From NCBI GenBank assembly GCA_018195615.1, contig JAGTPG010000001.1, positions 434,001 through 498,000 of the forward strand: DNA of 64,000 nucleotides, given 5' to 3'. The first letter of the stretch is position 1; each line of letters opens with the position of its first letter. The stretch comes from Streptomyces tuirus (lineage in GTDB: Bacteria; Actinomycetota; Actinomycetes; Streptomycetales; Streptomycetaceae). Shown in pieces: positions 1 to 8,762 of the stretch. Under the pieces are notes generated by a model. The model made no database searches. It had not been told where the DNA came from and saw only the letters and a program-made list of their open reading frames with translations. The position numbers and the translations under genes were made by a program.

Positions 1-796
1 ACCCGCTCGCCAACGGTCTGCACGGCCCGTGGAACCTGGCCGCCCTGGCGGCGGGCAAGCACGTGCTGTCGGAGAAGCCGTCGGCGAGCAACGCGCGGGA
101 GGCGGCGGAGGTGCGGGAGGCCGCCGGGAAGGCCGGGACGGTCTTCATGGAGGCCTTCCACTACCTCTTCCACCCGGTCACCCGCCGCCTGCACGAGTTG
201 CTGGAGTCCGGTGAGCTCGGCGAGTTGCGGCACGTCGAGGCGATGGTCGCCATCGCCGCGCCCCCGGACACCGACCCGCGCTGGTCGCTGCCGCTGGCCG
301 GCGGTGCCCTGATGGACCTGGGCTGCTACAGCCTGCACGCGCTGCGGATGCTCGCCCCCTGGGCGGGCGGCGCGCCCCGCCTGGCCGGGGCCCGGGCGGG
401 GAGCGGGCCGGTGCCCCCGGGGTCGACGAGTGGCTCGACGCCGACCTGGAGTTCCCCGGCGGCGCGACCGGCTCGGCCCGCTGCCACATGGCGTACGACG
501 GGCTGGACATGAGCATCCGGATCGTCGGCTCCCGGGGCGAGGCGCGGGCCGCGAACTTCGTGCTGCCCCAGATGGACGACCGGGTCGTGGTCCGCACGCC
601 CGAGGGTGAGCGGACGGAGCGGCTCGGCACGCGCTCGTCGTACACGTACCAGCTGGAGTCATTCGCCGCCCGGGTGCGGGACGGCGCGCCGCTGCCGCTG
701 GACGCGGACGACGCGGTGACGACGATGGAACTGATCGACGAGGCCTATCGGGCAGCGGGGTTCGAGCCGCGTCCGCGTACGGCACTCACGCGCTGA
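1..796 (+). CDS. Gfo/Idh/MocA family oxidoreductase, 5' truncated and frameshifted
   Basis: NAD(P)-dependent sugar or polyol dehydrogenase family; substrate unknown. The gene enters from the left edge in frame 3. The visible part starts after the Rossmann glycines and contains the family EKP motif (SEKPSASN, bases 67-90), whose lysine is catalytic in the family. The C-terminal domain continues in another frame from about base 398 (GVDEWLDADLEF onward) to the TGA at 794-796. One G restored to the GGGG run at 398-401 joins both halves, so a sequence error is more likely than a pseudogene. It is separated from the inositol locus by a secreted-protein gene and a terminator, so a role in inositol use is possible but not shown. 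Confidence 0.85.
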
Positions 797-1080
797 GAGA
801 GCGTCGGCGGCGACGATCGGGGCGTGTGTGTATGGACGGCAGTTGCCGGTGATGCCCTGGGTCGGGCAACGCACTTCGAATCCTGGGCGTGGCGGATATC
901 CAAGACACTCCAGGAATTTACTCAAACCCTCCGGGGTGAATGATCCGGATTGTCGGACCTCCTTCAAAAAGGCACCCGAAATCCTCCGAGCGCCAGCCGC
1001 CCTGTAGATCATTTCATGTACCTTCCAACTGACCAGCGCGCCACAAGAAGTGGTGTCAGGGGGAACAAGGAGGCAGCAAC
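797..1080. other. intergenic stretch before the secreted-protein gene
   Basis: No gene supported. It is less G+C-rich than the surroundings and should hold the promoter of the gene at 1081, but I see no convincing -35/-10 pair. Only the ribosome binding site at its 3' end is clear. Confidence 0.5.
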
Positions 1081-1467
1081 ATGAAGGCCAGGAGACTGAT
1101 CGGCGCCGGGGTCGCGGCAGTGGCGATGACGGCCATGGCATCCGCACCGGCAAGTGCCGATGAGACGGTCACCGGCGGCAACGTGGAAATGGTGATTTTC
1201 GGCAGCGGTACGCGCGTCGACTCTGTCACTATCCACGGGATCCCGGAACCCCAAGGTCCTGCCCAGTATCAGTTCACCTATTTCGCCACCACCTCGCCGA
1301 CCAAGACGTACACAATGATTTGCGGTGGCAGCAGCACGGGGGGCAGCTGCAGTCACAAATTCACGATCAATGCCACATACGCCAAGGGAGTCGGAATCAG
1401 CAGCTGCGGGTCGATCAAGCGTGTCGACAACCAGCAGAACCTCGGAACTGCCTGCAAGAAGTGGTGA
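1081..1467 (+). CDS. small secreted four-cysteine protein, function unknown
   Basis: Predicted 128 aa. A Sec signal peptide is clear: KARR, a hydrophobic stretch, then APASA with likely cleavage after Ala26. The mature part is about 100 aa with Cys81, Cys90, Cys109 and Cys125, consistent with two disulfides, and ends in a basic CKKW tail. I recognise no family. The start is set by a strong AAGGAGG box 6 bases before ATG. Codon use is less G/C-biased at third positions than in the neighbours and the 5' region is comparatively A/T-rich, which hints at recent acquisition or fast evolution. It stands alone, followed by a strong terminator. A structural coat protein, small inhibitor or antimicrobial are all possible; none is supported directly. 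Confidence 0.8.
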   Translation: MKARRLIGAGVAAVAMTAMASAPASADETVTGGNVEMVIFGSGTRVDSVTIHGIPEPQGPAQYQFTYFATTSPTKTYTMICGGSSTGGSCSHKFTINATYAKGVGISSCGSIKRVDNQQNLGTACKKW

Positions 1468-1512
1468 TGGAGTAAAGCCTCGCCCGGCACGGCGCACTCC
1501 ACGATGATTGCG

Positions 1513-1549
1513 GACCTTCCGCCCCGACTGCGAGTCGGGGCGGAAAGTC
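1513..1549. terminator. bidirectional hairpin between convergent genes
   Basis: Perfect 13-bp stem (TTCCGCCCCGACT at 1517-1529 against 1533-1545) with a GCG loop, extended by GAC/GTC after one mismatch. It lies between the secreted-protein gene (plus) and the inositol dehydrogenase gene (minus) and can serve both. Confidence 0.85.
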
Positions 1550-1585
1550 GTAAGAGGCGTGAGACAGGGCTTGATCAAGCGGGAC

Positions 1586-2605
1586 TCACCGGTACAGGGC
1601 GGGCTTCTCCACCAACGCCACCTCTACGCGGCCCCCGTCCTGAAGTGCCCGCACGCCTGCCTCGCACACCGCCGCCGCGGCGTAGCCGTCCCAGACGCTC
1701 GGGCCGGTGACCTCGCCGCGGCGGGTGGCGTCGACCCAGGCCTGGAGCTCCCGGTCGTAGGCCGCCTCGAAGCGTTCCGTCCAGTCCTGGGCGATGGTGC
1801 CGCCCCAGCGGCCGGCCATGTTGGTGACCAGGGCGTGGCCGTCGCCGATGCGGGCGGTGCCGCGTTCGCAGACGACCTCGGCCTGGACCTGGTAGCCGAA
1901 GCCGCAGTTGACGAAGATCTCCACGTCGGAGAGGGCGCCGCCGTCCGTCTCGAAGACGACGAACTGCGGGTCGCGCAGCCCGTCGGGGGCGTTGGCGGAC
2001 GGCGTCGGGCGCAGCACCGTGACGGCCGTGATCTCGTGGCCCAGCAGCCAGCGGGTCGCGTCGGCCTCGTGGGCGACGGAGTCGCTGATGAGCATGGAGC
2101 TGGTGAAGAAGGGCGGGCTGGCCACGTTGCGGTGCCGGTTGTGCAGCATCAGCGGACGACCCAGCTGGCCGGTCGCCAGCAGGGCCTTCAGCTTCGCGTA
2201 CTCGGGGTCGTAGCGGCGCATGAAGCCGACCTGGACCCGGCGGTGGCCGAGGCGCAGTTCGGCTTCGAGGACGCGCAGGGCGGAGGCCGCGTCGGGGGTG
2301 AGCGGCTTCTCGCACAGGACGGGCAGATCGCGCTCGAACGCCGCGAGCAGGGTGGCCTCGTGGGCCGGGCCCGGGGAGGCGATCAGGACGGCGTCGACGC
2401 CGTCCGCCGCCAGCGCGGCGGCCGGGTCGGTGTGGGCGGTGCAGCCGTCGACGCGGGCGGCGACGGCCTTCGCGCGCTCCGCGTCGACATCGGCGACGGC
2501 CACGACCCGCGCTCCGCTGACGACTTCGTGGAGGCGGCGCACATGGTCGGCGCCCATCCTGCCCGTACCGACGACTGCGACTCCCAGAGTGGCGCGCTCG
2601 GTCAT
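1586..2605 (-). CDS. iolG: myo-inositol 2-dehydrogenase (Gfo/Idh/MocA family)
   Basis: Oxidises myo-inositol to 2-keto-myo-inositol (scyllo-inosose) with NAD+, the first catabolic step, in the cytoplasm. 339 aa, usual length. Rossmann motif GTGRMG at residues 13-18; EKP at 99-101 with catalytic Lys100; Asp175 and His179 in the SDSVAHEAD segment. This matches the Lys/Asp/His triad of the Bacillus enzyme with a constant offset of three. It is the last gene of the minus-strand arm, 18 bp after the IolE-like gene. The neighbourhood of iolB, C, D and mmsA favours inositol over other polyols, although paralogues acting on scyllo-inositol or D-chiro-inositol cannot be excluded from sequence alone. 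Confidence 0.85.
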   Translation of the reverse strand: MTERATLGVAVVGTGRMGADHVRRLHEVVSGARVVAVADVDAERAKAVAARVDGCTAHTDPAAALAADGVDAVLIASPGPAHEATLLAAFERDLPVLCEKPLTPDAASALRVLEAELRLGHRRVQVGFMRRYDPEYAKLKALLATGQLGRPLMLHNRHRNVASPPFFTSSMLISDSVAHEADATRWLLGHEITAVTVLRPTPSANAPDGLRDPQFVVFETDGGALSDVEIFVNCGFGYQVQAEVVCERGTARIGDGHALVTNMAGRWGGTIAQDWTERFEAAYDRELQAWVDATRRGEVTGPSVWDGYAAAAVCEAGVRALQDGGRVEVALVEKPALYR

Positions 2606-2623
2606 GGCCGTCCTTTCGGGTCG

Positions 2624-3526
2624 TCAGGCGCCGCAGGACCTCAGGAACTTGCGGGTGCGCACCGCGATCGGCAGCGGCTTGTCCGGCTCGCAGGGGTACA
2701 TGTCCTGCTCGACGATGGCGAAGAGGTCCACGCCCAGCTTCTGGGCGGCCGTCAGGATGGGTCCCAACTCGGGGACACCGGCGGGCGGTTCGCACATCAC
2801 ACCGCGCGCGACGGCCGGGCCGAACGGAACCTCGTTCTTGACGACGTCGGCGAGGATCTCCGGGTCGACCTGCTTGAGGTGCAGATAGCCGATGCGCTCG
2901 CCGTAGGTCTCGATCAGCTTGACGCTGTCACCGCCGCAGTAGGCGTAGTGCCCGGTGTCCAGGCAGAGGTTGACCGCGTCGGAGTCGGTCGAGTCGAGGA
3001 ACCGCTCGACGTGCTCCTCGGTGTCGATGTGGGTGTCGGCGTGCGGGTGGACGACGATGTCCAGGCCGTACCGGTCCTTCACCTCGCGGCCGAGGCGCTC
3101 CATGCCGGTGGTGAGGTTGCGCCACTGCTCGGTGGTGAGCTCCGGGGGCTCCAGGATCTCGGCGGTCTTGTCGTCCCGCCAGAACGACGGGATGACGACC
3201 AGGTGCTTCGCGTCCATGGCCTGGGTGAGAGCGGCCACGTTGCTGACCTGCTCCCAGGTGGAGTCCCACTCGGAGGGGCCGCGGTGCAGTCCGCAGAAGA
3301 TCGTGCCGGCGGAGACCTTGAGGTTCCGCTTGGTCACCTCGTCGGTGAGCCGGGCCGGGTCGGTGGGCAGGTAGCCGTAGGGGCCGAGTTCTATCCAGGA
3401 GTAGCCGGCCTCGGCTACCTCGTCGAGGAAGCGTTCCCAGGGCACCTGCTGGGGGTCGTCGGGGAACCAGACGCCCCAGGAGTCGGGGGCGGAGCCGACC
3501 CGGATGCGGTCGAGCGCGAGGGCCAT
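2624..3526 (-). CDS. iolE: IolE-like inosose dehydratase / sugar-phosphate isomerase-type TIM barrel
   Basis: AP endonuclease family 2-type barrel, 300 aa. Likely dehydrates scyllo-inosose to the trione (IolE step); the related IolI/IolH isomerases share this fold, so the exact reaction is inferred. GSAPDSWGVW at 11-20 is the usual N-terminal signature. Candidate metal and active-site residues are Glu46, His160, His162, Asp190, His193, His216 and Glu273. The start ATG at 3526 lies one base from the ABC ATPase stop at 3528, so it is translated with the transporter genes. No other dehydratase candidate is present in the locus, which supports the IolE call. Confidence 0.75.
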   Translation of the reverse strand: MALALDRIRVGSAPDSWGVWFPDDPQQVPWERFLDEVAEAGYSWIELGPYGYLPTDPARLTDEVTKRNLKVSAGTIFCGLHRGPSEWDSTWEQVSNVAALTQAMDAKHLVVIPSFWRDDKTAEILEPPELTTEQWRNLTTGMERLGREVKDRYGLDIVVHPHADTHIDTEEHVERFLDSTDSDAVNLCLDTGHYAYCGGDSVKLIETYGERIGYLHLKQVDPEILADVVKNEVPFGPAVARGVMCEPPAGVPELGPILTAAQKLGVDLFAIVEQDMYPCEPDKPLPIAVRTRKFLRSCGA

Positions 3527-3527
3527 G

Positions 3528-4439
3528 TCAGGACTTTCCTTCCGAAGACGTGGCTACGGGTGCGGTGAGGTCCCCCTCCTCGGGGAGCTCTTCGACGTCG
3601 ACGCCGCGGACCTGCGCCAACTCGTGCTTGAGGGAGGCGAGTTCGGTGCCGCCGGCCATGTGGTTGGTCAGCTCTTCGAGGGAGACGTCGCTGCGGGCGG
3701 CGGAGAGTTCCATGGTGCCGAGGCGCAGGACGCTGAAGTGGTCGCCGACCATGTAGGCATGGTGGGGATTGTGGGTGATGAAGATGACGCCGAGGCCCTT
3801 CTCTCGGGCGGCGGCGATGTACTTCAGGACCACGCCGGACTGCTTGACGCCGAGGGCGGCGGTCGGCTCGTCCAGGATGAGGACGCGGGCGCCGAAGTAG
3901 ACGGCGCGGGCGATGGCGACGCACTGGCGCTGGCCGCCGGAGAGCGTGCCGATGGGCTGCTCCATGTCGTCCAGGACGATGCCCATGGCGCGCAGCTCTT
4001 CGTCCGCGGTCTTCTTCATCTTCTCGATGTCGAGACGGCGCAGAGGCCAAGGGCCCTTGGTCATCTCGGAGCCGAGGAAGAAGTTGCGCCACACCGGCAT
4101 CAGCGGGACAACAGCGAGGTCCTGGTAGACGGTGGCGATGCCCTTGTCGAGGGCCTCGCGCGGGGTGGAGAACCGCACCGGTTCGCCGTCGACGAGGAAC
4201 TCGCCCTCGGTGTGCTGGTGCAGACCCGAGATGATCTTGATGAGGGTGGACTTGCCGGCGCCGTTGTCGCCGAGGACGCAGGTCACCTTGCCGGGGTGGA
4301 CCTCGAGGCTCACGCCGTGCAGGGCGCGGATGTTGCCGTAGGACTTGCCGGCGGCCTTCAGCTCGATCACGGGACGCTCGTCCGCGGGCCGGGTTTCCTT
4401 CAGAACGGTCCCCTGGGCGCCGGTGGAGTTGCTTGTCAT
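3528..4439 (-). CDS. sugar ABC transporter ATP-binding protein (single ABC domain)
   Basis: Energises the adjacent permease and binding protein, probably for inositol. 303 aa with one complete ABC domain: Walker [10 protein letters not shown] at 57-65, Q-loop Gln106, signature LSGGQ at 166-170, Walker B LILDEP at 187-192, H-loop His223. RbsA/XylG-type sugar ATPases usually carry two ABC domains in about 500 aa, so this is a half-size type. The start ATG at 4439 is preceded by GGAGGTGATC; the open frame runs further upstream but would overlap the permease. An acidic tail of about 40 residues follows the ABC domain. Confidence 0.9.
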   Translation of the reverse strand: MTSNSTGAQGTVLKETRPADERPVIELKAAGKSYGNIRALHGVSLEVHPGKVTCVLGDNGAGKSTLIKIISGLHQHTEGEFLVDGEPVRFSTPREALDKGIATVYQDLAVVPLMPVWRNFFLGSEMTKGPWPLRRLDIEKMKKTADEELRAMGIVLDDMEQPIGTLSGGQRQCVAIARAVYFGARVLILDEPTAALGVKQSGVVLKYIAAAREKGLGVIFITHNPHHAYMVGDHFSVLRLGTMELSAARSDVSLEELTNHMAGGTELASLKHELAQVRGVDVEELPEEGDLTAPVATSSEGKS

Positions 4440-4444
4440 TCCGA

Positions 4445-5524
4445 TCACCTCCGGGTCGCTTGCTTGCGGACCCACAGATTGACGAGGGTGGCGCCTACGA
4501 GCATCACGCCGAGGAAGGTCTTGAACCAGTCGGGGTTCCAGGTGGCGTAGACGATGCCCAACTGGACCAGGCCGAACATGAACGCGCCGAAGACCGGGCC
4601 GATGATCGTGCCGTAACCGCCGGTCAGCAGACAGCCGCCGACCACCGCCGCGGCGATGTAGATCAGCTCGTTGCCCACGCCCTCGCCGGACTGCACGGTG
4701 TTGTACTGGAACAGGTTGTGCATGCCGACGAACCAGGCGCCGAAACCGACCAGCACGAACAGCGAGATCTTGGTGAAGTTCACCGGGACGCCGACGGCGC
4801 GGGCGCTGTCCTTGTTGCCGCCGACCGCGAAGATCCAGTTGCCGTACTTGGTGCGCAGCAGGACCCACGTGGCCAGCGCCGCGAAAGCCAGCCACCACAA
4901 GACAGTGATCTTGACGTTGACTCCGCCGACGTCGAAGGACGAGGCGAACAGGGCCTTGGCCTGGTCGAAGCCGTCCATGTCGCTGATGTCGTCCGTGGCG
5001 ACGTTGCCGGTGACCAGCTTGGTCACCGCCAGGTTCACGCCCTGCAGACCCATGAACGTGCCCAGGGTGACCAGGAAGCTCGGCAGCCCGGTCTTCACCA
5101 GCAGCCAGCCGTTGAAGAAGCCGATCGCAAGCGACACCACCAGGGCCGCGATCACGCCGACCCAGACGTTCAGGGTCAGCTCGAAGGCGGTCATGCTCGC
5201 CGTCAGCGCCGAGGCGACCGGCGCGACGCCGGAGGACAGGTCGAACTCGCCGCCGATCATCAGCAGCGCCACGGGCAGGACCATGATCCCGATGGTCGAC
5301 GACTGGTAGAGGACCGTCGACATCGAACTGCCCTGGCGCAATGTCGGCGCCATGATCAGGAAGAAGACCAGGATGGCCAGGGCGCCGAGGAAGACGCCCA
5401 CCTCGGGCCGAGCGAGCAGTCTCAGCACCAGGGAGCGCTGCTGGGTCCGCCCGTCCTTCTCCTTGCCCGGGCCGGAGACCGGCGGTGTGGTCACCGCCGG
5501 CTCAGCCTGCTGGGTCATGCTCAT
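4445..5524 (-). CDS. sugar ABC transporter permease (BPD_transp_2 / RbsC type)
   Basis: 359 aa, very hydrophobic, about ten membrane segments, with a cytoplasmic N-terminus of about 35 residues rich in Gln, Thr and Lys. Contains the family's conserved GGEFDLSSG segment and GVPV loop. Likely the inner-membrane channel for myo-inositol. ATG at 5524 overlaps the TGA of the binding-protein gene (TGATG), so the genes are translationally coupled; five bases separate its stop from the ATPase start. A second in-frame ATG six bases later is also possible. Confidence 0.9.
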   Translation of the reverse strand: MSMTQQAEPAVTTPPVSGPGKEKDGRTQQRSLVLRLLARPEVGVFLGALAILVFFLIMAPTLRQGSSMSTVLYQSSTIGIMVLPVALLMIGGEFDLSSGVAPVASALTASMTAFELTLNVWVGVIAALVVSLAIGFFNGWLLVKTGLPSFLVTLGTFMGLQGVNLAVTKLVTGNVATDDISDMDGFDQAKALFASSFDVGGVNVKITVLWWLAFAALATWVLLRTKYGNWIFAVGGNKDSARAVGVPVNFTKISLFVLVGFGAWFVGMHNLFQYNTVQSGEGVGNELIYIAAAVVGGCLLTGGYGTIIGPVFGAFMFGLVQLGIVYATWNPDWFKTFLGVMLVGATLVNLWVRKQATRR

Positions 5525-6543
5525 CACCGGGTGCCCTTCGCGGCGAACTCGGCGATCTTGTCGACGTTGGACTTGTCGACGAAGGCCGGGCCGGTCAGCA
5601 CGGGCTGCTCGCCGCCGCCGCTGTAGTTGCCGTTGTTCTTGTAGAGCCACAGACCGTCGACGGCCAGGTAACCCTGCAGGTAGGGCTGCTGGTCCACCGC
5701 GAACTGGATGTCGCCGCTCTTGACGGCCTTGATGAGTTCCTTGTTGAGGTCGAAGGTCGCGACCTTCGCCTTGCTGCCGGCATCGCCCACCGACTGCACC
5801 GCGGTCAGCGCGAACGGGGCTCCGAGCGTGACGACGTAGTCGATGGAGGAGTCCTGCTTCAGCTTGGCGGTGAGCGTCGACTTCACCGACGGCTTGTCCG
5901 CGCCGTTGACGTTCTGGACGTCGAGCTTGCCGTCGAAGGTCTTCTCCACACCGTCGCAGCGCTGGGTGAGACCCACGTTGCCCTGCTCCTGGATGACACA
6001 GAGGGCGTGCTTCGCACCGACCTCGTTGAGTTTCTTGCCGAAGGCCTCGCCCGCGACGGACTCGTCCTGGCCGAAGAACTCCAGCATGTTGAACTTCTTC
6101 CAGTCGCTCAGGCCGGAGTTGAGACCGACGACGGGTATGCCGGCCTGCTCCGCCTTGCCGATGACGCCCTTCATGGCGTCCGGCTTGGCGAGCGTGACCG
6201 CGATGCCGTCGACCTTCTGATCGATCGCGGTCTGGACCAGGTTGGCCTGGTTGCCCGCGTTCGGGTCGGCGGAGTAGACGAGCTTGATGTTGTCCTTGGC
6301 GGCCGCGGCCTCGGCACCCTTGCGGACGGTGTCCCAGAAGGTGTCGCCCGGCGCCTGGTGGGTGACGAGGGCGACGGTCATACGCGGCGTGGTCGCCTTG
6401 CCGGCGGAGGCGTTGGCGGCGCCTTCCTCGGACTTCTTGCCCCCGGAACTGCTGGAGCAGCCGGCGAGGGTCAGGGCCGCTGCCGCGGCCACGGCGACGA
6501 CGGGCGCGATCCTGCGAGAGCGGGGGTGAGAAGAGCGGTCCAT
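5524..6543 (-). CDS. sugar ABC transporter substrate-binding lipoprotein
   Basis: Extracytoplasmic solute-binding protein of the Peripla_BP_4 (RbsB-like) family, about 339 aa. Basic N-terminus, hydrophobic core and lipobox LAGC with Cys29, followed by a Ser/Gly linker, so it is lipid-anchored on the outer face of the membrane. It is the first gene of the minus-strand arm and directly faces the shared inositol promoter region; inositol specificity is inferred from this position. I chose ATG 6543; a GTG at 6555 would add four residues and has a poorer spacing to any ribosome binding site. Confidence 0.88.
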   Translation of the reverse strand: MDRSSHPRSRRIAPVVAVAAAAALTLAGCSSSSGGKKSEEGAANASAGKATTPRMTVALVTHQAPGDTFWDTVRKGAEAAAAKDNIKLVYSADPNAGNQANLVQTAIDQKVDGIAVTLAKPDAMKGVIGKAEQAGIPVVGLNSGLSDWKKFNMLEFFGQDESVAGEAFGKKLNEVGAKHALCVIQEQGNVGLTQRCDGVEKTFDGKLDVQNVNGADKPSVKSTLTAKLKQDSSIDYVVTLGAPFALTAVQSVGDAGSKAKVATFDLNKELIKAVKSGDIQFAVDQQPYLQGYLAVDGLWLYKNNGNYSGGGEQPVLTGPAFVDKSNVDKIAEFAAKGTR

Positions 6544-6665
6544 CTTTCCTGGCACCTCACTGTGCTACTGCGGGGGAAAGGGGAGGGGATCACGAGGATC
6601 CGTGGTCCCGGAGCCTTACGGAGTCCGGATCATGATGCCGCAAACACACTGTTGCGATGCCACGG

Positions 6666-6695
6666 GATCCAAGTCCTTGCCGCGCCCGCTGTCAA
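6666..6695 (-). promoter_or_regulatory. candidate promoter of the transporter arm
   Basis: On the minus strand TTGACA (6695-6690) is followed after 18 bases by TGGATC (6671-6666), a weak -10. The -35 lies in a TTGACAGCG box that mirrors the one used by the opposite arm. Confidence 0.45.
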
Positions 6696-6756
6696 TACTT
6701 TGTTAAGACATCATTTCACAAGCAGGTCCGAATGTAAGTACAAACCCTTGACAGCG
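6687..6756. promoter_or_regulatory. mirrored TTGACAGCG boxes, candidate GntR operator region
   Basis: The nine bases TTGACAGCG occur once on each strand (minus at 6695-6687, plus at 6748-6756), pointing away from each other between the two divergent inositol arms. Each contains the presumed -35 of its arm. The GntR regulator at the end of the plus arm is the obvious candidate to bind here and repress both arms; that link is inference. Confidence 0.5.
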
Positions 6757-6777
6757 CTGCCCTCGGAGACCTAAATC
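6748..6777 (+). promoter_or_regulatory. candidate promoter of the iolC operon
   Basis: TTGACA at 6748-6753, 18-base spacer, TAAATC at 6772-6777. The predicted start lies about 80 bases before the iolC ATG. CAGCGCTG, a perfect palindrome, begins inside the -35. Confidence 0.6.
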
Positions 6778-6863
6778 TGGGAGGCGGCAGGTCCGTGGAT
6801 CCACGTCCCCACCGTGTCAGGACGCCCCGGACCCGCATCCCCAGCTTCCCGAGGAGGTCGCGC

Positions 6864-7840
6864 ATGGCCGAGCCAGCCCAGTATTTCGATGTGATCACGA
6901 TGGGCCGCATCGGGGTCGACCTCTATCCCCTCCAGACCGGCGTCCCCTGGCCCAAGTGGAGACGTTCGGGAAATTCCTGGGAGGTTCGGCGGCGAACGTG
7001 GCGGTCGCCGCGTCCCGCCTCGGACGCCGTACCGCGGTGATCACCCGGACCGGCAACGACCCCTTCGGCACGTATCTGCACGAGGAGCTGACGTCCTTCG
7101 GCGTCGACGACCGCTGGGTCACGCCGGTCGACGCGCACCCCACGCCGATCACGTTCTGCGAGATCTTCCCGCCGGACGACTTCCCGCTGTACTTCTACCG
7201 CCGCCCCAAGGCGCCGGACCTGGAGATCCACACCGACGAGCTGGACTTCTTCTCGATCCGCGGGGCCCGCATCTTCTGGATCACCGGCACCGGCCTGAGC
7301 GAGGAGCCCAGCCGCTCCGCCACCGTCGCCGCCCTCAAGGCCCGCGACAAGACCGGGGTCACCGTCTTCGACCTCGACTGGCGGCCGATGTTCTGGCGTG
7401 ACCCCGAGGAGGCCCGCCCGTACTACCGCGAGGCCCTGCGCCACGCCACCGTCGCGGTCGGCAACCTCGACGAGTGCGAGATCGCCACCGGCGTGCGCGA
7501 GCCGCAGGCCTGCGCCGACGCGCTGCTGGAGGCGGGCGTGGAACTGGCCGTCGTCAAGCAGGGCCCCAAGGGCGTGCTCGCCGTGCACCGCGACGGCAGC
7601 CGGGCCGAAGTGCCGCCGGTGCCGGTCGAGGTGGTCAACGGCCTGGGGGCGGGTGACGCCTTCGGCGGGTCGCTCTGCCACGGTCTGCTCTCCGGCTGGG
7701 ACCTGGAGAAGACCATGCGCCACGCCAACGCCGCCGGCGCCCTCGTCGCCTCCCGCCTCGCCTGCTCCTCCGCGATGCCCACCGAGTCCGAGGTGGAGGG
7801 CCTCCTCGCCGAGGTGCCGTCGCCGAGCACGAGCCACTGA
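6864..7840 (+). CDS. iolC: 5-dehydro-2-deoxygluconokinase (PfkB family), frameshifted
   Basis: Phosphorylates 2-deoxy-5-keto-D-gluconate in inositol breakdown. ATG 6864 follows GAGGAGGTCGCGC. The first 28 codons read MAEPAQYFDVITMGRIGVDL and on to TGVP, then the frame is lost; the rest (VETFGKFLGGSAANVAVAAS onward) continues in another frame. One C restored to the CCCC run at 6944-6947 gives GVPLAQVETFG, a normal PfkB N-terminus. The C-terminal signature GLGAGDAFGG with catalytic Asp is present. First gene of the plus arm. The break is most likely a sequence error, since everything downstream is intact. Confidence 0.88.
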
Positions 7841-7853
7841 AACGGAGCCTTCC

Positions 7854-8732
7854 TTGAACATCGGCATCCCCGACCTCACCACGGTCAGAGCCCGGCATCC
7901 CGAGGCGGTCGCCGACGCGGCCGCCCGGCGGGCGCGCCGCCCGCTGATCGGCGACAGCGGCCGGTTGATGATCGTGGCCGCCGACCACCCGGCGCGCGGC
8001 GCCCTCGGGGTCGGCGACCGGCGCCTGGCCATGGCCAACCGCGCGGACCTGCTGGAACGGCTCTGTGTCGCGCTGTCCCGCCCGGGCGTCGACGGGGTGC
8101 TCGCCACCGCCGACATCCTGGAGGACCTGCTCCTGCTCGGGGTGCTGGAGAACAAGGTCGTCATGGGCTCCATGAACCGCGGCGGACTCGCCGGGGCCTG
8201 CTTCGAGATGGACGACCGTTTCACCGGCCACCGCGCCGAGGACATCGCCCGGCTCCGCTTCGACGCGGGCAAGCTCCTGGTCCGCATCGACTACGACGAC
8301 CCGGGCTCGCTGACCACCCTGGAGTCCACCGCGCGGGCCGTCGACGCCATGGCGGCCCATCGACTGCCCTTGTTCGTCGAGCCGTTCATCTCCCGGCGGG
8401 TCGACGGCAAGGTCCGCAACGACCTGTCCGCCGAGGCCGTCACCCGGTCGATCGCGATCGCCTCGGGTCTGGGCGGCACCTCCGCCTACACCTGGCTGAA
8501 GCTGCCCGTCACCGCCGACCCAGACGACATGGCCGAGGTCCTGGAGACCTCCACGCTGCCCGTCGTCCTGCTCGGCGGCGAGGTCGGCGACGACCAGGAG
8601 GGCGCCTACGAACGCTGGCGCAAGGCCCTGCGCCTGCCAACCGTGCAGGGCATGGTCGTCGGGCGCTCGCTGCTCTACCCGGCCGAGGGCAGCGTGGCAC
8701 AGGCAGTGGACACGGCCGTCGGTCTGTTGTGA
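7854..8732 (+). CDS. Cgl0159-type (beta/alpha)8 aldolase-like protein of inositol operons
   Basis: 292 aa. The family is found in actinobacterial inositol clusters and resembles class I aldolases (FbaB / deoxyribose-phosphate aldolase group). It may supply the IolJ step, cleaving 2-deoxy-5-keto-gluconate 6-phosphate to malonate semialdehyde and dihydroxyacetone phosphate; that role is inferred from position and the lack of another aldolase in the locus. Segments typical of the barrel are MIVAADHPARG, KVVMGSMNRGG, KLLVRIDYDD, SAYTWLKLPV and VVLLGGEVGDD; the lysine of WLKLP is a Schiff-base candidate. The start is TTG at 7854, preceded by GGAG, 13 bases after the iolC stop. Confidence 0.75.
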   Translation: MNIGIPDLTTVRARHPEAVADAAARRARRPLIGDSGRLMIVAADHPARGALGVGDRRLAMANRADLLERLCVALSRPGVDGVLATADILEDLLLLGVLENKVVMGSMNRGGLAGACFEMDDRFTGHRAEDIARLRFDAGKLLVRIDYDDPGSLTTLESTARAVDAMAAHRLPLFVEPFISRRVDGKVRNDLSAEAVTRSIAIASGLGGTSAYTWLKLPVTADPDDMAEVLETSTLPVVLLGGEVGDDQEGAYERWRKALRLPTVQGMVVGRSLLYPAEGSVAQAVDTAVGLL

Positions 8733-8762
8733 GTCGCCCTGTTGTGATCCGAAAGGCACACG

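Noticed and set aside
1508..3568. 686-aa open frame on the plus strand across the inositol dehydrogenase region
   Set aside because: Antisense to two well-recognised genes; composition is the Val/Gly/Asp-rich shadow typical of high-G+C DNA.
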